Position numbers and translations under genes: made by a program
Notes under the pieces: generated by a model
What the model saw: the letters and a program-made list of their open reading frames with translations, nothing else
Told to the model about the DNA's origin: nothing
Databases searched by the model: none
Assembly: GCA_964508865.1 (NCBI GenBank)
Contig: CAZDVP010000003.1
Location: forward strand, 1 to 52,582
Length of the DNA stretch: 52,582 bases
From: UBA3263 sp964508865
Lineage (GTDB): Bacteria > Bacteroidota > Bacteroidia > Bacteroidales > Muribaculaceae
Direction: 5' to 3'
Shown here: in pieces, positions 26,527 to 34,434 of the stretch
How positions within the stretch are numbered: the stretch's first letter is position 1
How the letters are laid out: the number at the start of each line of letters is the position of its first letter

Positions 26527-27860
26527 TTATTCGATGAATGATTTTTCGCGTAGAAAGTGTTTGAACTGAACGAAGTCGAAATTCGTTCGGAGTATATTGC
26601 CCTGCGGATCAACCAGCACCCCGTAGGGCACCGAGTTGAAGTTCACCAGCTCGCCGAGCATGTCGATTTCCATACGCGAAAGGCGCAGCGAAACATTATG
26701 GGGCATAAACTCGCCGGTGAATTTTTCCCAGCCGTCGGGCGACGTGCCGTTTTCGGAGCAGATGAACATTATTGCAAAATCGGGCGAGTCCTTATATTTT
26801 TCGCGTAAGTTGACCGAGCCCTGAATATCGGCCCGGCAGGGCGGGCAATACATTACCCAGAAATCAATGTAAAGATACTTGCCGCTGAAAGGCTCAACCA
26901 ACTTTTTGAAATAGTCGGCAGCGGGCGAATGCTCAACCGCCACGCTCGGGCTCATGATTGCCGCAAATTGGTCCTCGAGGCGGGCGCGCAAGGTCGGGTC
27001 AGTAATGCCATAGCTGTTAAGATCGAGGGGGTCGCCACCCATAATTTTATCCAAATCGCGCAGAGCGACTGCATATTCCCAGATAACCGGCAGTTTTTCC
27101 AGGCCGAAGAACTCGCGCAGAAACGCAGGGTTTGTGGCCTCAATGGAGTCGCGGTTTGCAGTCAGCATATGGTCCCCGACTTTCAGCGATTTTCCGAGCT
27201 GCGCCGAGAATTCGTTGCGGATGCCGGCACGCTTTGCCGCGCCATAAAGCGCTTCGTTGAAAGCCACCAGTTCCTCGAAGCCAAGGTTGCTATATAGTGC
27301 TCGAACTCAATGTTCTGGCGGTCATAGTTGCGGATAACGCTATCCTTGAACTGTTGCGGCGAAACGCTTTCGTCAACGTCGAAGTCCAACGCCAGAACAA
27401 CGTGGGAATCGGGCGCGGCGGCGAGTTCCGCGTTAACCTGTCCGAGCGAGCCGCCGAAGCGAACCGCGTGATCGATGTGGCGGTAGCCGGTGCGCGACAG
27501 TGCGTTATAATCAACTTCTATATCGAGGGTCTCGCCCGGTTCGAGATAAACTCCAACGGAGTTCATCGGATAGATTTTCAGCGACACCTTCTGCGCATTG
27601 GGCAGCCAGAAGGTGCGGCTGAAAGTGCCGTCGGCGTTAATCGGAATAACGCGCTTGCCCCCGCGGCAAACAAGAATATCATTGGCCTCAATAACCGCAG
27701 CAGTCACCGGCGAATCGGGCTCATAGCCGATAATTCGCCCGCTGATGGTAACAGAATCGGGCCGGAAAATATTTTTTGCAGGTCCGGAGGACGCGCTAAG
27801 GCCGCGGGCCGGTAACATCATAGTGGCCACCACAGCCAAAATCAAAAAAATCCGTTTCAT
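26527..27860 (-). pseudogene. decayed TlpA/thioredoxin-like lipid- or periplasm-exposed protein
   Basis: Two overlapping reading frames (27860 down to 27183, and about 27267 down to 26527) together cover a paralogue of the intact 564-residue protein at 40272-41966. The first frame carries a signal peptide and N-terminal domain matching up to about residue 186 of that protein (SPQQFKDSVIRN is identical); the second matches from about residue 317 to the end, including the CPPC active site. Around 27285-27295 some 130 residues are missing and the frame shifts, so the first frame ends in about 30 unrelated residues. The C-terminal thioredoxin part is still well conserved, so decay may be recent, or the fragment could be translated alone without a signal peptide. 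Confidence 0.8.
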
Positions 27861-27902
27861 GCCGCAACTATACAAAATAATTCCGAAAAATCACCCATCC
27901 AC

Positions 27903-27934
27903 CTTGCAGGTATCAAAAATAATACCTAAATTTG
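27903..27934 (+). promoter_or_regulatory. promoter of the DUF4160/DUF2442 pair
   Basis: CTTG (27903-27906), 20 bp, then TAAATTTG (27927-27934), 20 bp before the ATG. A good fit to the Bacteroidetes pattern. Confidence 0.7.
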
Positions 27935-27953
27935 CAGAAAACAAACAATCGCC

Positions 27954-28199
27954 ATGCCTGAAATATTTAATCTCTTCGGATACAGCTTTTTCTTTTGGAG
28001 CAAAGAGCACGAACCCGTCCACGTCCACGTTGAAGGAGCAGACGGATATGCAACGTTCGACTGGGACGAAACAACCGGAACTTTCGTTGAACGAGAGTGT
28101 TATAACATCAAAGCCGGTGACTTACGAAAGATAAGAAAAGCCATAGCCGAAAGGAAGATCGAGATTTTTAATAAATGGAACGAACATTTTAATCAGTAA
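27954..28199 (+). CDS. DUF4160 domain protein, putative toxin-antitoxin component
   Basis: 81 residues. The order MPEIF, then FFFWSKEHEPVHVHVEG, then a Lys/Arg-rich helical end is diagnostic for DUF4160. In many genomes DUF4160 is next to DUF2442, as here (4-bp gap), and the pair has been proposed as a toxin-antitoxin module; the mode of action is not known to me. Base composition is clearly AT-richer than the core genes nearby, consistent with horizontal transfer into the region between two decayed genes. Confidence 0.85.
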   Translation: MPEIFNLFGYSFFFWSKEHEPVHVHVEGADGYATFDWDETTGTFVERECYNIKAGDLRKIRKAIAERKIEIFNKWNEHFNQ

Positions 28200-28203
28200 C
28201 ACC

Positions 28204-28611
28204 ATGAAGATTACCCGAATTTGGTTTGAAAAAGACTATATTTACGGAGTAGATGAGTCCGGCAAGGAGTATCGCCAATCCTTACTTTGGTATCCGAATC
28301 TCAAAGGAGCAAACGATAATGAGCGTTCTAATTACAGATTTGGATTTCGAGGTATTCATTGGCGGGAACTGGATGAAGACATCAGCTTCGACAGCTTCAC
28401 TTACGACGACGCAGAGCCAACACCCTTGCAGCGTTTTTTCCTCACGCACAAGGAAATTAAGATTTCAGAGTTCGCCAGACTAATCAATATTGATGCCACA
28501 CTGCTCCGAAACTACATTAACGGCTTCAAAAAGCCATCGAAAGAACGGGAACAAATCATACTGTCGGGCATCCACAACTTGGCCAATCAGTATGCCGCAG
28601 TAACATTCTAA
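28204..28611 (+). CDS. DUF2442 domain protein with C-terminal helix-turn-helix
   Basis: 135 residues. The N-terminal half (about 1-75) is DUF2442-like; the C-terminal part (about 80-130) reads like an XRE-type helix-turn-helix, with ISEFARLINIDATLLRNYI and a following KPSKER. The HTH makes it the likely DNA-binding antitoxin/autoregulator for the DUF4160 partner 4 bp upstream. A hairpin terminator follows at 28669. AT-rich, like its partner. Confidence 0.82.
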   Translation: MKITRIWFEKDYIYGVDESGKEYRQSLLWYPNLKGANDNERSNYRFGFRGIHWRELDEDISFDSFTYDDAEPTPLQRFFLTHKEIKISEFARLINIDATLLRNYINGFKKPSKEREQIILSGIHNLANQYAAVTF

Positions 28612-28668
28612 TCCGCCTCTCATTACTCATTCCGGCTATTTTCAAGCATTTTCAACGGATATAACATC

Positions 28669-28711
28669 GCGACCACCGGGCACAATAGTGTCAGTGGTCG
28701 CAATTCTTTTT
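28669..28711 (+). terminator. terminator of the DUF4160/DUF2442 pair
   Basis: Eight-bp stem GCGACCAC / GTGGTCGC with a 17-base loop, followed by AATTCTTTTT. Confidence 0.7.
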
Positions 28712-28746
28712 ATCTATTTCTCGTCGGGAGCAATGCCCGGAGCGGT

Positions 28747-28950
28747 TCAGTCAGAATCGGAAAGCCAAAAAAGGTCATTGACAGACTTGCCGAAGTAGGC
28801 CGACAGTTTGAGGGCAAGCTCGGTGCTAAGGATATATTTGTTGTTTTCTATTGAGAAAATTGTTTGACGCGATACGCCGACAGCATCTGCAAGCTCCTGC
28901 TGCGAAATTCGACGGATTGCCCGCTCGACGCGAATATTATTATTCAGCAT
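28747..28950 (-). CDS. XRE/Cro family transcriptional regulator
   Basis: 67 residues, almost only a helix-turn-helix: ISQQELADAVGVSRQTIFSIE at about 15-35, then the dimerisation helices ending VNDLFWLSDSD. Small regulators of this type are usually paired with a membrane protein of unknown function, and here the gene overlaps the 150-residue membrane protein gene by 11 bp. It most probably autoregulates the pair through the large inverted repeat at 29394-29486. Confidence 0.9.
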   Translation of the reverse strand: MLNNNIRVERAIRRISQQELADAVGVSRQTIFSIENNKYILSTELALKLSAYFGKSVNDLFWLSDSD

Positions 28951-29392
28951 ATTTCTTTATTTTTCGGTTAATGACCCAAAGGTTAAATTTAAGCGATACT
29001 ATATAAATAATAGCATATAGAACCGGATTCGTAATAAGGGCTACCGGAAGATTGGTTCTCCATGAGAGGACGCCGGGAACGAAAAACATATAGTAAACAT
29101 CAAAAATCCGACCAATAATAACTACGGCAAAAACCATTGCTACAACTATACACACCAGTCGGCTACGCAAGCAGCGAATATACTCGTCGTCGTTCTTTTC
29201 CTTGGAAAGACAAACAAGCATCATTCCGATATAAAACGGAATCCACATTACCATTGGATATAGATAAATAACATCCGGACTGTAAGCGTCACACAATATC
29301 AACACAACGTCGAGAATAATAGTTAAGACGATTAACCAACCGCCAACAACCTGCCATACATGAGGCAACAAAAAACTTTTGTTTAAGTCCAT
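28940..29392 (-). CDS. small integral membrane protein
   Basis: 150 residues with four predicted membrane spans (about 13-34, 41-62, 79-103 and 115-139) and a basic C-terminal end (NRKIKKYAE). Not recognised beyond being the kind of protein commonly encoded next to small XRE regulators. It is the first gene of the pair and its ATG lies two bases from the left arm of the putative operator, so repressor binding there could block both transcription and ribosome access. AT-rich, unlike the flanking genes. Confidence 0.8.
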   Translation of the reverse strand: MDLNKSFLLPHVWQVVGGWLIVLTIILDVVLILCDAYSPDVIYLYPMVMWIPFYIGMMLVCLSKEKNDDEYIRCLRSRLVCIVVAMVFAVVIIGRIFDVYYMFFVPGVLSWRTNLPVALITNPVLYAIIYIVSLKFNLWVINRKIKKYAE

Positions 29393-29393
29393 A

Positions 29394-29486
29394 ATTGTAA
29401 ATTTTAGATGAGTAATTGTAAAGTTTGTCGCAACAAAGTTACGTTATACTTTACATATTTGCAATAACTCATCAATAATTTACAAT
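29394..29486. promoter_or_regulatory. paired 29-bp inverted repeat around the XRE operon promoter
   Basis: The left arm 29394-29422 and right arm 29458-29486 are reverse complements at 25 of 29 positions. Each arm has two ATTGTAAA-like half-sites 21 bp apart (starts 29394 and 29415; mirrored at 29458 and 29479). Between them is the -7 box TAACTTTG (minus strand, 29441-29434), and the -33 position (ATTG, 29465-29462) falls in a half-site. This is a strong autoregulatory operator candidate. Confidence 0.7.
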
Positions 29487-29559
29487 TCTTTAACATTTTA
29501 TCCGCCTCTCAAAAGCAAAAGCAGCAGCGCAACGCGCTGCCAGAACGTAAGGGAAAGTT

Positions 29560-30143
29560 TCATAAATAGAACGGTGAGGTTAGTTGGCTATATTCGGGTG
29601 AGTTGAGCACCAGCTCGCGGCACCGAGCGGCAGCCGGGGCCGAGGCGGCAAAGGTCATCACCGCGCGCTTAGGCGGCGCCGTAGGTTTGGTTTTCAGGTC
29701 AATGGCCTCGGTCAGGGCGAGTCCGGCAAAAGCGGCTGCGCCTGTCCATTGCTCCCGGCGGTCGGCAGGCACGATTACGCACACCCGGCCTCCCGGAGCC
29801 AGCAAAGCGGCGGCGCGCCGCATAGATGCCTCGGGCGGCAGCGAAGAATCATGGCGTGCGGCGGCGCGTCGGCAGTCGGGTGTTTCAAGTCCGGGGCCGA
29901 AAAACGGTGGATTGGAAACGATGACATCAAACAGCCCTCCGGCAGCGTCGAAGTCAAGAAAATCGCAGCCGGCGCCGCGCTGCGCAAGCATCAGCCCGAT
30001 GAGTCCGCAGCCACAGCCAACGTCGAGCACCCGCGGTGCCGTCGGGCCAGCACTCTGAGCGTAACGCCGTCGGTTCCCACGCGCATCGGCGATGCCTCGT
30101 GGGCCACACTGAACTGCTTGAAACGAAAAGACAGCAGCTTCAT
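29560..30143 (-). pseudogene. decayed TrmN6-like tRNA adenine N6-methyltransferase
   Basis: Paralogue of the intact gene at 42448-43119. The start region (ATG at 30143; FRFKQFSVAHEASPMRVGTD) is preserved, but one base is missing in a G run near 30044-30046, shifting the frame just before the LDVGCGCGLIG glycine loop. Downstream about 33 residues are lost (near 29960-29985), including the acidic SAM-ribose-binding motif that follows the glycine loop. The NPPFF catalytic motif and the C-terminus (LTSPFYL) remain. A protein starting at an internal ATG at 30030 would lack the N-terminus and SAM motif, so activity is unlikely. Confidence 0.82.
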
Positions 30144-30251
30144 CAGAGAATATTCAAGACATAGTGAGGGGCATGATTCATGGCCAGAAATAAAAAAAGA
30201 ATGAGTAACCAGAACCGAAGTTCTAATATACTCATTCTCCTCTCTCCTCGG

Positions 30252-30325
30252 CGGTATGGACGGGACTCGAACCCGCGACCCCCTGCGTGACAGGCAGGTA
30301 TTCTAACCAGCTGAACTACCACACC
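30252..30325 (-). tRNA. tRNA-Asp (GTC)
   Basis: On the minus strand the cloverleaf is complete: acceptor GGTGTGG / CCATACC (one G-T pair), D arm with AGCTGGTTAGA, anticodon arm CCTGC-CTGTCAC-GCAGG with anticodon GTC, and T arm GCGGGTTCGAGTCCCGT. The discriminator is G; CCA is not encoded. Confidence 0.96.
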
Positions 30326-30387
30326 GTGGTTTGTAAGGATTTTGTTGCTCTCGTTTGTTGGGCACCGTTGTGTCCCGATTGCGAGTG

Positions 30388-30419
30388 CAAAGTTAGGGAG
30401 GATTTTTGAACTGTGCAAA
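30388..30419 (-). promoter_or_regulatory. promoter of the tRNA-Asp gene
   Basis: Minus strand: TTTG (30419-30416), 20 bp, TAACTTTG (30395-30388). A perfect Bacteroidetes-type promoter about 60 bp before the tRNA. Confidence 0.8.
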
Positions 30420-30465
30420 TTTTTGAGCAAGAATTTTTAAAAATTTTTTACTCAAAATTTATAAA

Positions 30466-31350
30466 TTACTGACGAACAGGGCGTTCACCCCACAATAATT
30501 TTGAGCGCAAAGTTTCGGCAAAATCATGGCGGGGATGCTGGGCCACGATTATGGGGAAGTCGGCGGCGCAGATGCTCACCCGGGTGTCGGCCGGCAGGGC
30601 GAGGCTGCGGCCGTCGATGCTGAGCATGAACTGGCTGGAGCGGGTGCGCACGGTGAACTCCAGCATCGCCGAGCCGGAAACGGCCAGCGGGCGCATGGCC
30701 AGCAGGTGGGGAGCCACGGGCGAGAGCAGCAGTGCGTCGACCGTGGGCGCCATTATCGGCCCTCCGACCGAAAGATTATAGCCGGTGGAGCCGGTCGGGG
30801 TGGCAACGATGAGGCCGTCGGCCTGATAGGTTGTGAGCGGCGAGCCATTAACGGTGGTTTCAACGGAAATCATCGAAGCCGAGTCGTTTTTGAGCATGGC
30901 AACATCGTTGAGCGCGTAGGGCCAGAAGTCGGATTTGACCTCGGCGTCGACGCTAACCTTGAGCAGCTTGCGGGGCTGGAGAATCAACCGGCCGAGCAAT
31001 TCGCGGTCGGCCGAGAGGAAGTCGTCGAGGGTGAAGTCGGTTAGAAAACCGAGGTGGCCGGCGTTCACACCTAATATAGGCACACGCGAAGGACCCACCC
31101 ATTGGGCTGCACGCAGAAACGAGCCGTCGCCGCCGAGCGAAATGGCCAGGTCGGCCTCGAAGGCGGTGCCGCGGTCGAGCGGACGCACCGTTGGCGGCAG
31201 GGCCTGCAAGCCCGAAAGGAGTTCAAACAGCGGGCGCGAAATCAGCAAGTCGCCGTCGGTCAGCTTCATCAGGTGGTTCCATATGGAGTTGAACACCCCG
31301 TCGGGGAGCATCAACACTTTTCGGCGCGAGCCGTGGAGAAAAATGCGCAT
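30466..31350 (-). CDS. nadK: NAD kinase
   Basis: 294 residues, normal length. GGDGSFLR at 73-80 is the NAD kinase signature, followed by GVNAGHLGFLTD (94-105), ALNDVAML (146-153) and DGLIVATPTGSTGYNLS (178-194). It phosphorylates NAD to NADP with ATP in the cytoplasm. It follows the truncated ACT-domain gene on the minus strand (19-bp gap) and is divergent from pdxJ, an arrangement known from Bacteroides. No clear terminator; the tRNA-Asp promoter follows on the same strand. Confidence 0.95.
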   Translation of the reverse strand: MRIFLHGSRRKVLMLPDGVFNSIWNHLMKLTDGDLLISRPLFELLSGLQALPPTVRPLDRGTAFEADLAISLGGDGSFLRAAQWVGPSRVPILGVNAGHLGFLTDFTLDDFLSADRELLGRLILQPRKLLKVSVDAEVKSDFWPYALNDVAMLKNDSASMISVETTVNGSPLTTYQADGLIVATPTGSTGYNLSVGGPIMAPTVDALLLSPVAPHLLAMRPLAVSGSAMLEFTVRTRSSQFMLSIDGRSLALPADTRVSICAADFPIIVAQHPRHDFAETLRSKLLWGERPVRQ

Positions 31351-31369
31351 ATTCTTTTGGTCGGAGGGT

Positions 31370-31687
31370 CTAAATTTCTAAAATTCTGAGCAGTTGGTCG
31401 GCGCGATCGCGCAGCATTTCGTCGGCGGGGTCGGCGGAGTCCGGCGAGCCGTCGTGGTCGAGCACCTCGAAGCCATAGCGCTCCAGCGAGCGGGCTGCGG
31501 CAGCGGGGTTGCGGTGGTTGGTGCGCAGCTCAACGGTCAGGCGCCCGTCGTCGAGGCGGCGCTCGGTAACGTTGAGGTTCACCAGGTGGGCGTTGGTGTC
31601 CTCAATGGCGCGGGCAATGGCCGACGCGCTGAAGTCGCCGGGGTGGCAGGCCACAACGAGCCGCGAAGCCTCGTCCATCGGGGGCAT
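31370..31687 (-). CDS. ACT-like domain protein, probably an N-terminally truncated CBS-domain protein
   Basis: 105 residues from the ATG at 31687. The frame is open to 31864, but the extra N-terminus is low-complexity and runs through the pdxJ promoter. The conserved block (GDFSASAIARAIEDTNAHLV, then LTVELRTNHRN) resembles the C-terminal ACT-like part of the roughly 220-residue CBS-domain protein that Bacteroides species encode between nadK and pdxJ. The two CBS domains expected before it are absent, and no remnant is visible in the 170 bp up to pdxJ. It may be a shortened functional regulator or a decaying fragment. The family assignment is from memory of synteny and sequence. Confidence 0.6.
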   Translation of the reverse strand: MPPMDEASRLVVACHPGDFSASAIARAIEDTNAHLVNLNVTERRLDDGRLTVELRTNHRNPAAAARSLERYGFEVLDHDGSPDSADPADEMLRDRADQLLRILEI

Positions 31688-31768
31688 CAGGTAGGAGCCG
31701 CCGGGCTCCCGGGTCAACAAAAAATCATTTACCGGGTTCAATATTTTTTCCTTTCTGAAATAATTTCG

Positions 31769-31776
31769 TAAATTTG
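31769..31776 (+). promoter_or_regulatory. -7 box upstream of pdxJ
   Basis: TAAATTTG, 82 bp before the pdxJ ATG; the -33 region is a T-rich run (TTTT at 31745-31748). It lies just upstream of the ACT-domain gene on the opposite strand. Confidence 0.5.
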
Positions 31777-31857
31777 TGGTGCCTTTTGGGGCCGAAAAAG
31801 CCGGCCATGGAATCCAATCGGTAATGCAAAGATACAAAAATATCGGATAAAAACCAA

Positions 31858-32571
31858 ATGACACAGCTCAGCGTAAACATAAATAAAATCGCAACACTGC
31901 GCAACGCGCGCGGCGAGAACCGCCCCAACCTGCTCGAAACAGCATTGGATATAGAGCGCTTCGGCGCCCAGGGCATAACGGTTCACCCGCGCCCCGACGA
32001 GCGCCACATCAAGCGCTCCGACGTTCTAACCCTGCGCCCGGCGCTCCACACCGAGTTCAACATCGAGGGCTACCCGTCGAAGCAGTTCATGGACTTAGTT
32101 GTCAGGGTCAAGCCCTCGCAGGTCACCCTGGTGCCCGACGCGCCCGATGCCATCACATCGTCGGCCGGCTGGGACGTTGAGGCCAACATGGAGTTCCTCA
32201 GCGAAATAGTCGACACCCTGCGCGAAGCCGGCATCCGCTCCAGCATTTTCATCGACCCCGACCCGGCGCAGGTCATTGCCGCCGCCAAAGCCGGAGCCGA
32301 CCGCGTTGAGCTCTACACCAAACCCTATGCCGACCGCTATCCGACCAACCCCGAAGCGGCCGTGGCCCCCTACGTCGAGGCCTCGCGCCAGGCGCGCAAA
32401 TCGGGTCTGGGCGTCAACGCCGGCCACGATCTGAGCCTCGAAAACCTCGGTTTCTTCGCCGAACGCGTTCCGTTTCTCAACGAAGTGTCGATCGGCCACG
32501 CGCTGATTTGCGACGCCCTCTATCTCGGCCTCGAGGAAACCATTAAACGCTACCGTCAACTCCTTAAATAA
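31858..32571 (+). CDS. pdxJ: pyridoxine 5'-phosphate synthase
   Basis: 237 residues. Early SVNINKIATLRNARG, then HPRPDERHI and GLGVNAGHDLSLENL near the C-terminus are standard PdxJ motifs. It condenses 1-deoxyxylulose-5-phosphate with 3-amino-2-oxopropyl phosphate to form PNP, the last ring-forming step of DXP-dependent vitamin B6 synthesis. It heads a plus-strand series with exbB, exbD and tonB, the same order as in other Bacteroidales, and is likely co-transcribed with them (22-bp gap). Confidence 0.95.
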   Translation: MTQLSVNINKIATLRNARGENRPNLLETALDIERFGAQGITVHPRPDERHIKRSDVLTLRPALHTEFNIEGYPSKQFMDLVVRVKPSQVTLVPDAPDAITSSAGWDVEANMEFLSEIVDTLREAGIRSSIFIDPDPAQVIAAAKAGADRVELYTKPYADRYPTNPEAAVAPYVEASRQARKSGLGVNAGHDLSLENLGFFAERVPFLNEVSIGHALICDALYLGLEETIKRYRQLLK

Positions 32572-32593
32572 CCCCCTATCGCACATTATTTCC

Positions 32594-33217
32594 ATGGAAG
32601 AACTTTCGCTCTGGTCGCTCTGCCTTCAAGGCGGCTTCATCATGATTCCCCTGGCTCTGCTGGCCCTTATCTGCATTTATATTTTCATTGAGCGCCTCAT
32701 TGTTGTTAACCGCGCCAACAAGCAGGACCCCACCTTTATGAAGCGCATCAACGACTATATTCACGAAGGCGAAATCGAAAGCGCCCTCAATCTCTGCAAA
32801 AGCACCCCCAACGCCTATTCCGCTCTGATTGCCAAAGGCATCAGCCGCATCGGCCGCCCCATGCAGGACGTTTTGGTAACCATCGAAAACATGGGCAACA
32901 TTGAAATCGCCCGCCTGGGCAAGGGTCTGCCCTGGCTCGCCACCACCGCCGCCGGCGCCCCGATGCTCGGCTTCCTCGGAACGGTTATCGGCATGGTCGA
33001 AGCCTTCCACGCCATGGCAACCGCCGGCTCCGCCGCCACTCTGGCCACTTTTGCCGACGGCATCTACACGGCGCTGGTAACCACAGTTGCCGGCCTGGTC
33101 GTTGGCGTTGCCGCCCTGTTTGCCTATAACTACCTGGTTGCGCGCATCAATTCCGTGATGACCCTCCTTGAGGGCAAAACCATGGAATTCATGGATATGC
33201 TCAACGAACCCGCATAA
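32594..33217 (+). CDS. exbB: MotA/TolQ/ExbB proton channel family protein
   Basis: 207 residues with three membrane spans (about 15-37, 107-130 and 150-178). The cytoplasmic loop between spans 1 and 2 and the motif GMVEAFHAMATAGS in the second region are typical of ExbB/TolQ. It forms the inner-membrane proton channel with ExbD that energises TonB-dependent transport. The next gene starts 13 bp after its stop. It could in principle be TolQ, but the downstream TonB-like protein favours ExbB. Confidence 0.9.
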   Translation: MEELSLWSLCLQGGFIMIPLALLALICIYIFIERLIVVNRANKQDPTFMKRINDYIHEGEIESALNLCKSTPNAYSALIAKGISRIGRPMQDVLVTIENMGNIEIARLGKGLPWLATTAAGAPMLGFLGTVIGMVEAFHAMATAGSAATLATFADGIYTALVTTVAGLVVGVAALFAYNYLVARINSVMTLLEGKTMEFMDMLNEPA

Positions 33218-33230
33218 GAGAGACTGCGCC

Positions 33231-33674
33231 ATGGCCCTGAAACGACAATTCGACATGTCGGCCACCTTTTCAATGGCCTCGATGACCGACGTTATCTTTC
33301 TGCTGCTCATTTTCTTTATGGTGACCAGCACATTCGTGTTTCCCAACGCCCTGGAGGTCAATCTGCCCGAAAGCGCCGCCCAAACGACCCTGAAGCCCTC
33401 GGCCCGCATCTATCTCAACGCCCAAGGCCAGACGGCAACCATGTATGGCGAAGGAGCCGACTGGCAGATGCTCGATTCAATCAGCACTGTTGACCAGCTC
33501 AAAGCCTTCTTTGCCATTGTGCGCCAGCAGGAAACCGAAGAGAATCCCACCTCGTTCGTGGCGCTCTATGCCGACCGCGAGGTTCCCTATGGCCGGGTGG
33601 TTGAAATGCTCAACGCCGGCGCCGAAAACAATGTGCGCATAGTTCTTGCAACCGCCGCTCCTGCCAATGAATAA
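33231..33674 (+). CDS. exbD: ExbD/TolR family biopolymer transporter
   Basis: 147 residues from the ATG at 33231, the start that gives the usual short cytoplasmic N-terminus before a single membrane span (about 18-36). The span begins with the conserved Asp (MTDVIFLLLIFFMV), needed for proton translocation in this family. The periplasmic rest has the ExbD fold pattern with GRVVEMLNAG near 120. It overlaps the following tonB-like gene by 8 bp. Confidence 0.9.
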   Translation: MALKRQFDMSATFSMASMTDVIFLLLIFFMVTSTFVFPNALEVNLPESAAQTTLKPSARIYLNAQGQTATMYGEGADWQMLDSISTVDQLKAFFAIVRQQETEENPTSFVALYADREVPYGRVVEMLNAGAENNVRIVLATAAPANE

Positions 33675-34422
33675 AGACCGCTACATAGCCTTAGGGCTGA
33701 CGCTGCTTTTGGCGCTGCTGATTTTCTGCGGACTGGTCTACACGGTCATTCCGCCGGCATCGGCGCTGCTGCCCAAGGCGGCCGACGCCGAGGAGCAGGA
33801 GGTGTTTTTTGCCGACATCGACTACGAGCAGATTCTCTCCGACCCCACTCCGCAGGTCGACGGCAACGCCGCCTCGGCAGCCTCGGGCAGCGACGGCGGC
33901 CTCGACGCAGTCGACTCCGGCACGGGCGAATCAGTGCCCGACCCGGTTGCCACGCCCGACCCCCAGCCCGACAATTCGCAGATTGCCAAGCCCGAGGAGA
34001 AAAAGCCCCCGGGGCCGACCCAGGAGGAAATCGAAGAGCAGAAGCGCGCGGCAATCCGCGCCAAATTCGGCAAAGCCACCGGCCTGCAGGCCTCCGACAA
34101 CCAGGCCTCCGGAAGCGCCGAGTCGGGCAACGCCTCGACCGGCAACAATCCGACCTCGACCGGCCTCGGCCTGGACGGCCGCAAGCTGCAGAACCGCCCC
34201 GACCCGGGAGTCAAGAACGCCCAGGGCAAAGTTTGGGTGAGGGTCACCGTTAACTCGCAGGGCATAGTGACCAAAGCCGAATTCGTGCGCTCAAGCGGCA
34301 GCTTCGGCACCCGCGAAAAAGAAGTGCGCGACGCTTGCCTTGCCGCCTCCCGGCAGCTGCGCTACTCGGCCGACCCCAAGCATCCCTCGCAGAGCGGAAC
34401 AATCTGCTGGAACATTAAATAA
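33667..34422 (+). CDS. TonB-like energy transducer
   Basis: 251 residues from the ATG at 33667. One N-terminal membrane span (about 8-30), then a long periplasmic region rich in Pro, Asp, Gly and Ser with a charged stretch (KPEEKKPPGPTQEEIEEQKR), and a small C-terminal domain (about 180-251; GKVWVRVTVNSQGIVTKAEF) like a TonB C-terminal domain. It should transmit proton-motive force from ExbB/ExbD to outer-membrane transporters. The Gly/Ser/Asn-rich linker replaces the Pro-Lys repeats of classic TonB. Confidence 0.85.
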   Translation: MNKDRYIALGLTLLLALLIFCGLVYTVIPPASALLPKAADAEEQEVFFADIDYEQILSDPTPQVDGNAASAASGSDGGLDAVDSGTGESVPDPVATPDPQPDNSQIAKPEEKKPPGPTQEEIEEQKRAAIRAKFGKATGLQASDNQASGSAESGNASTGNNPTSTGLGLDGRKLQNRPDPGVKNAQGKVWVRVTVNSQGIVTKAEFVRSSGSFGTREKEVRDACLAASRQLRYSADPKHPSQSGTICWNIK

Positions 34423-34434
34423 ACCTCAACAGCT

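Noticed and set aside
26527..27860. Programmed frameshift joining the two TlpA-like frames
   Set aside because: About 130 residues are missing relative to the paralogue, and no slippery sequence with a structure was seen, so decay is simpler.
31688..31864. 59-residue extension of the ACT-domain protein
   Set aside because: It crosses the pdxJ promoter, has low similarity to anything expected, and an ATG directly before the conserved block exists.
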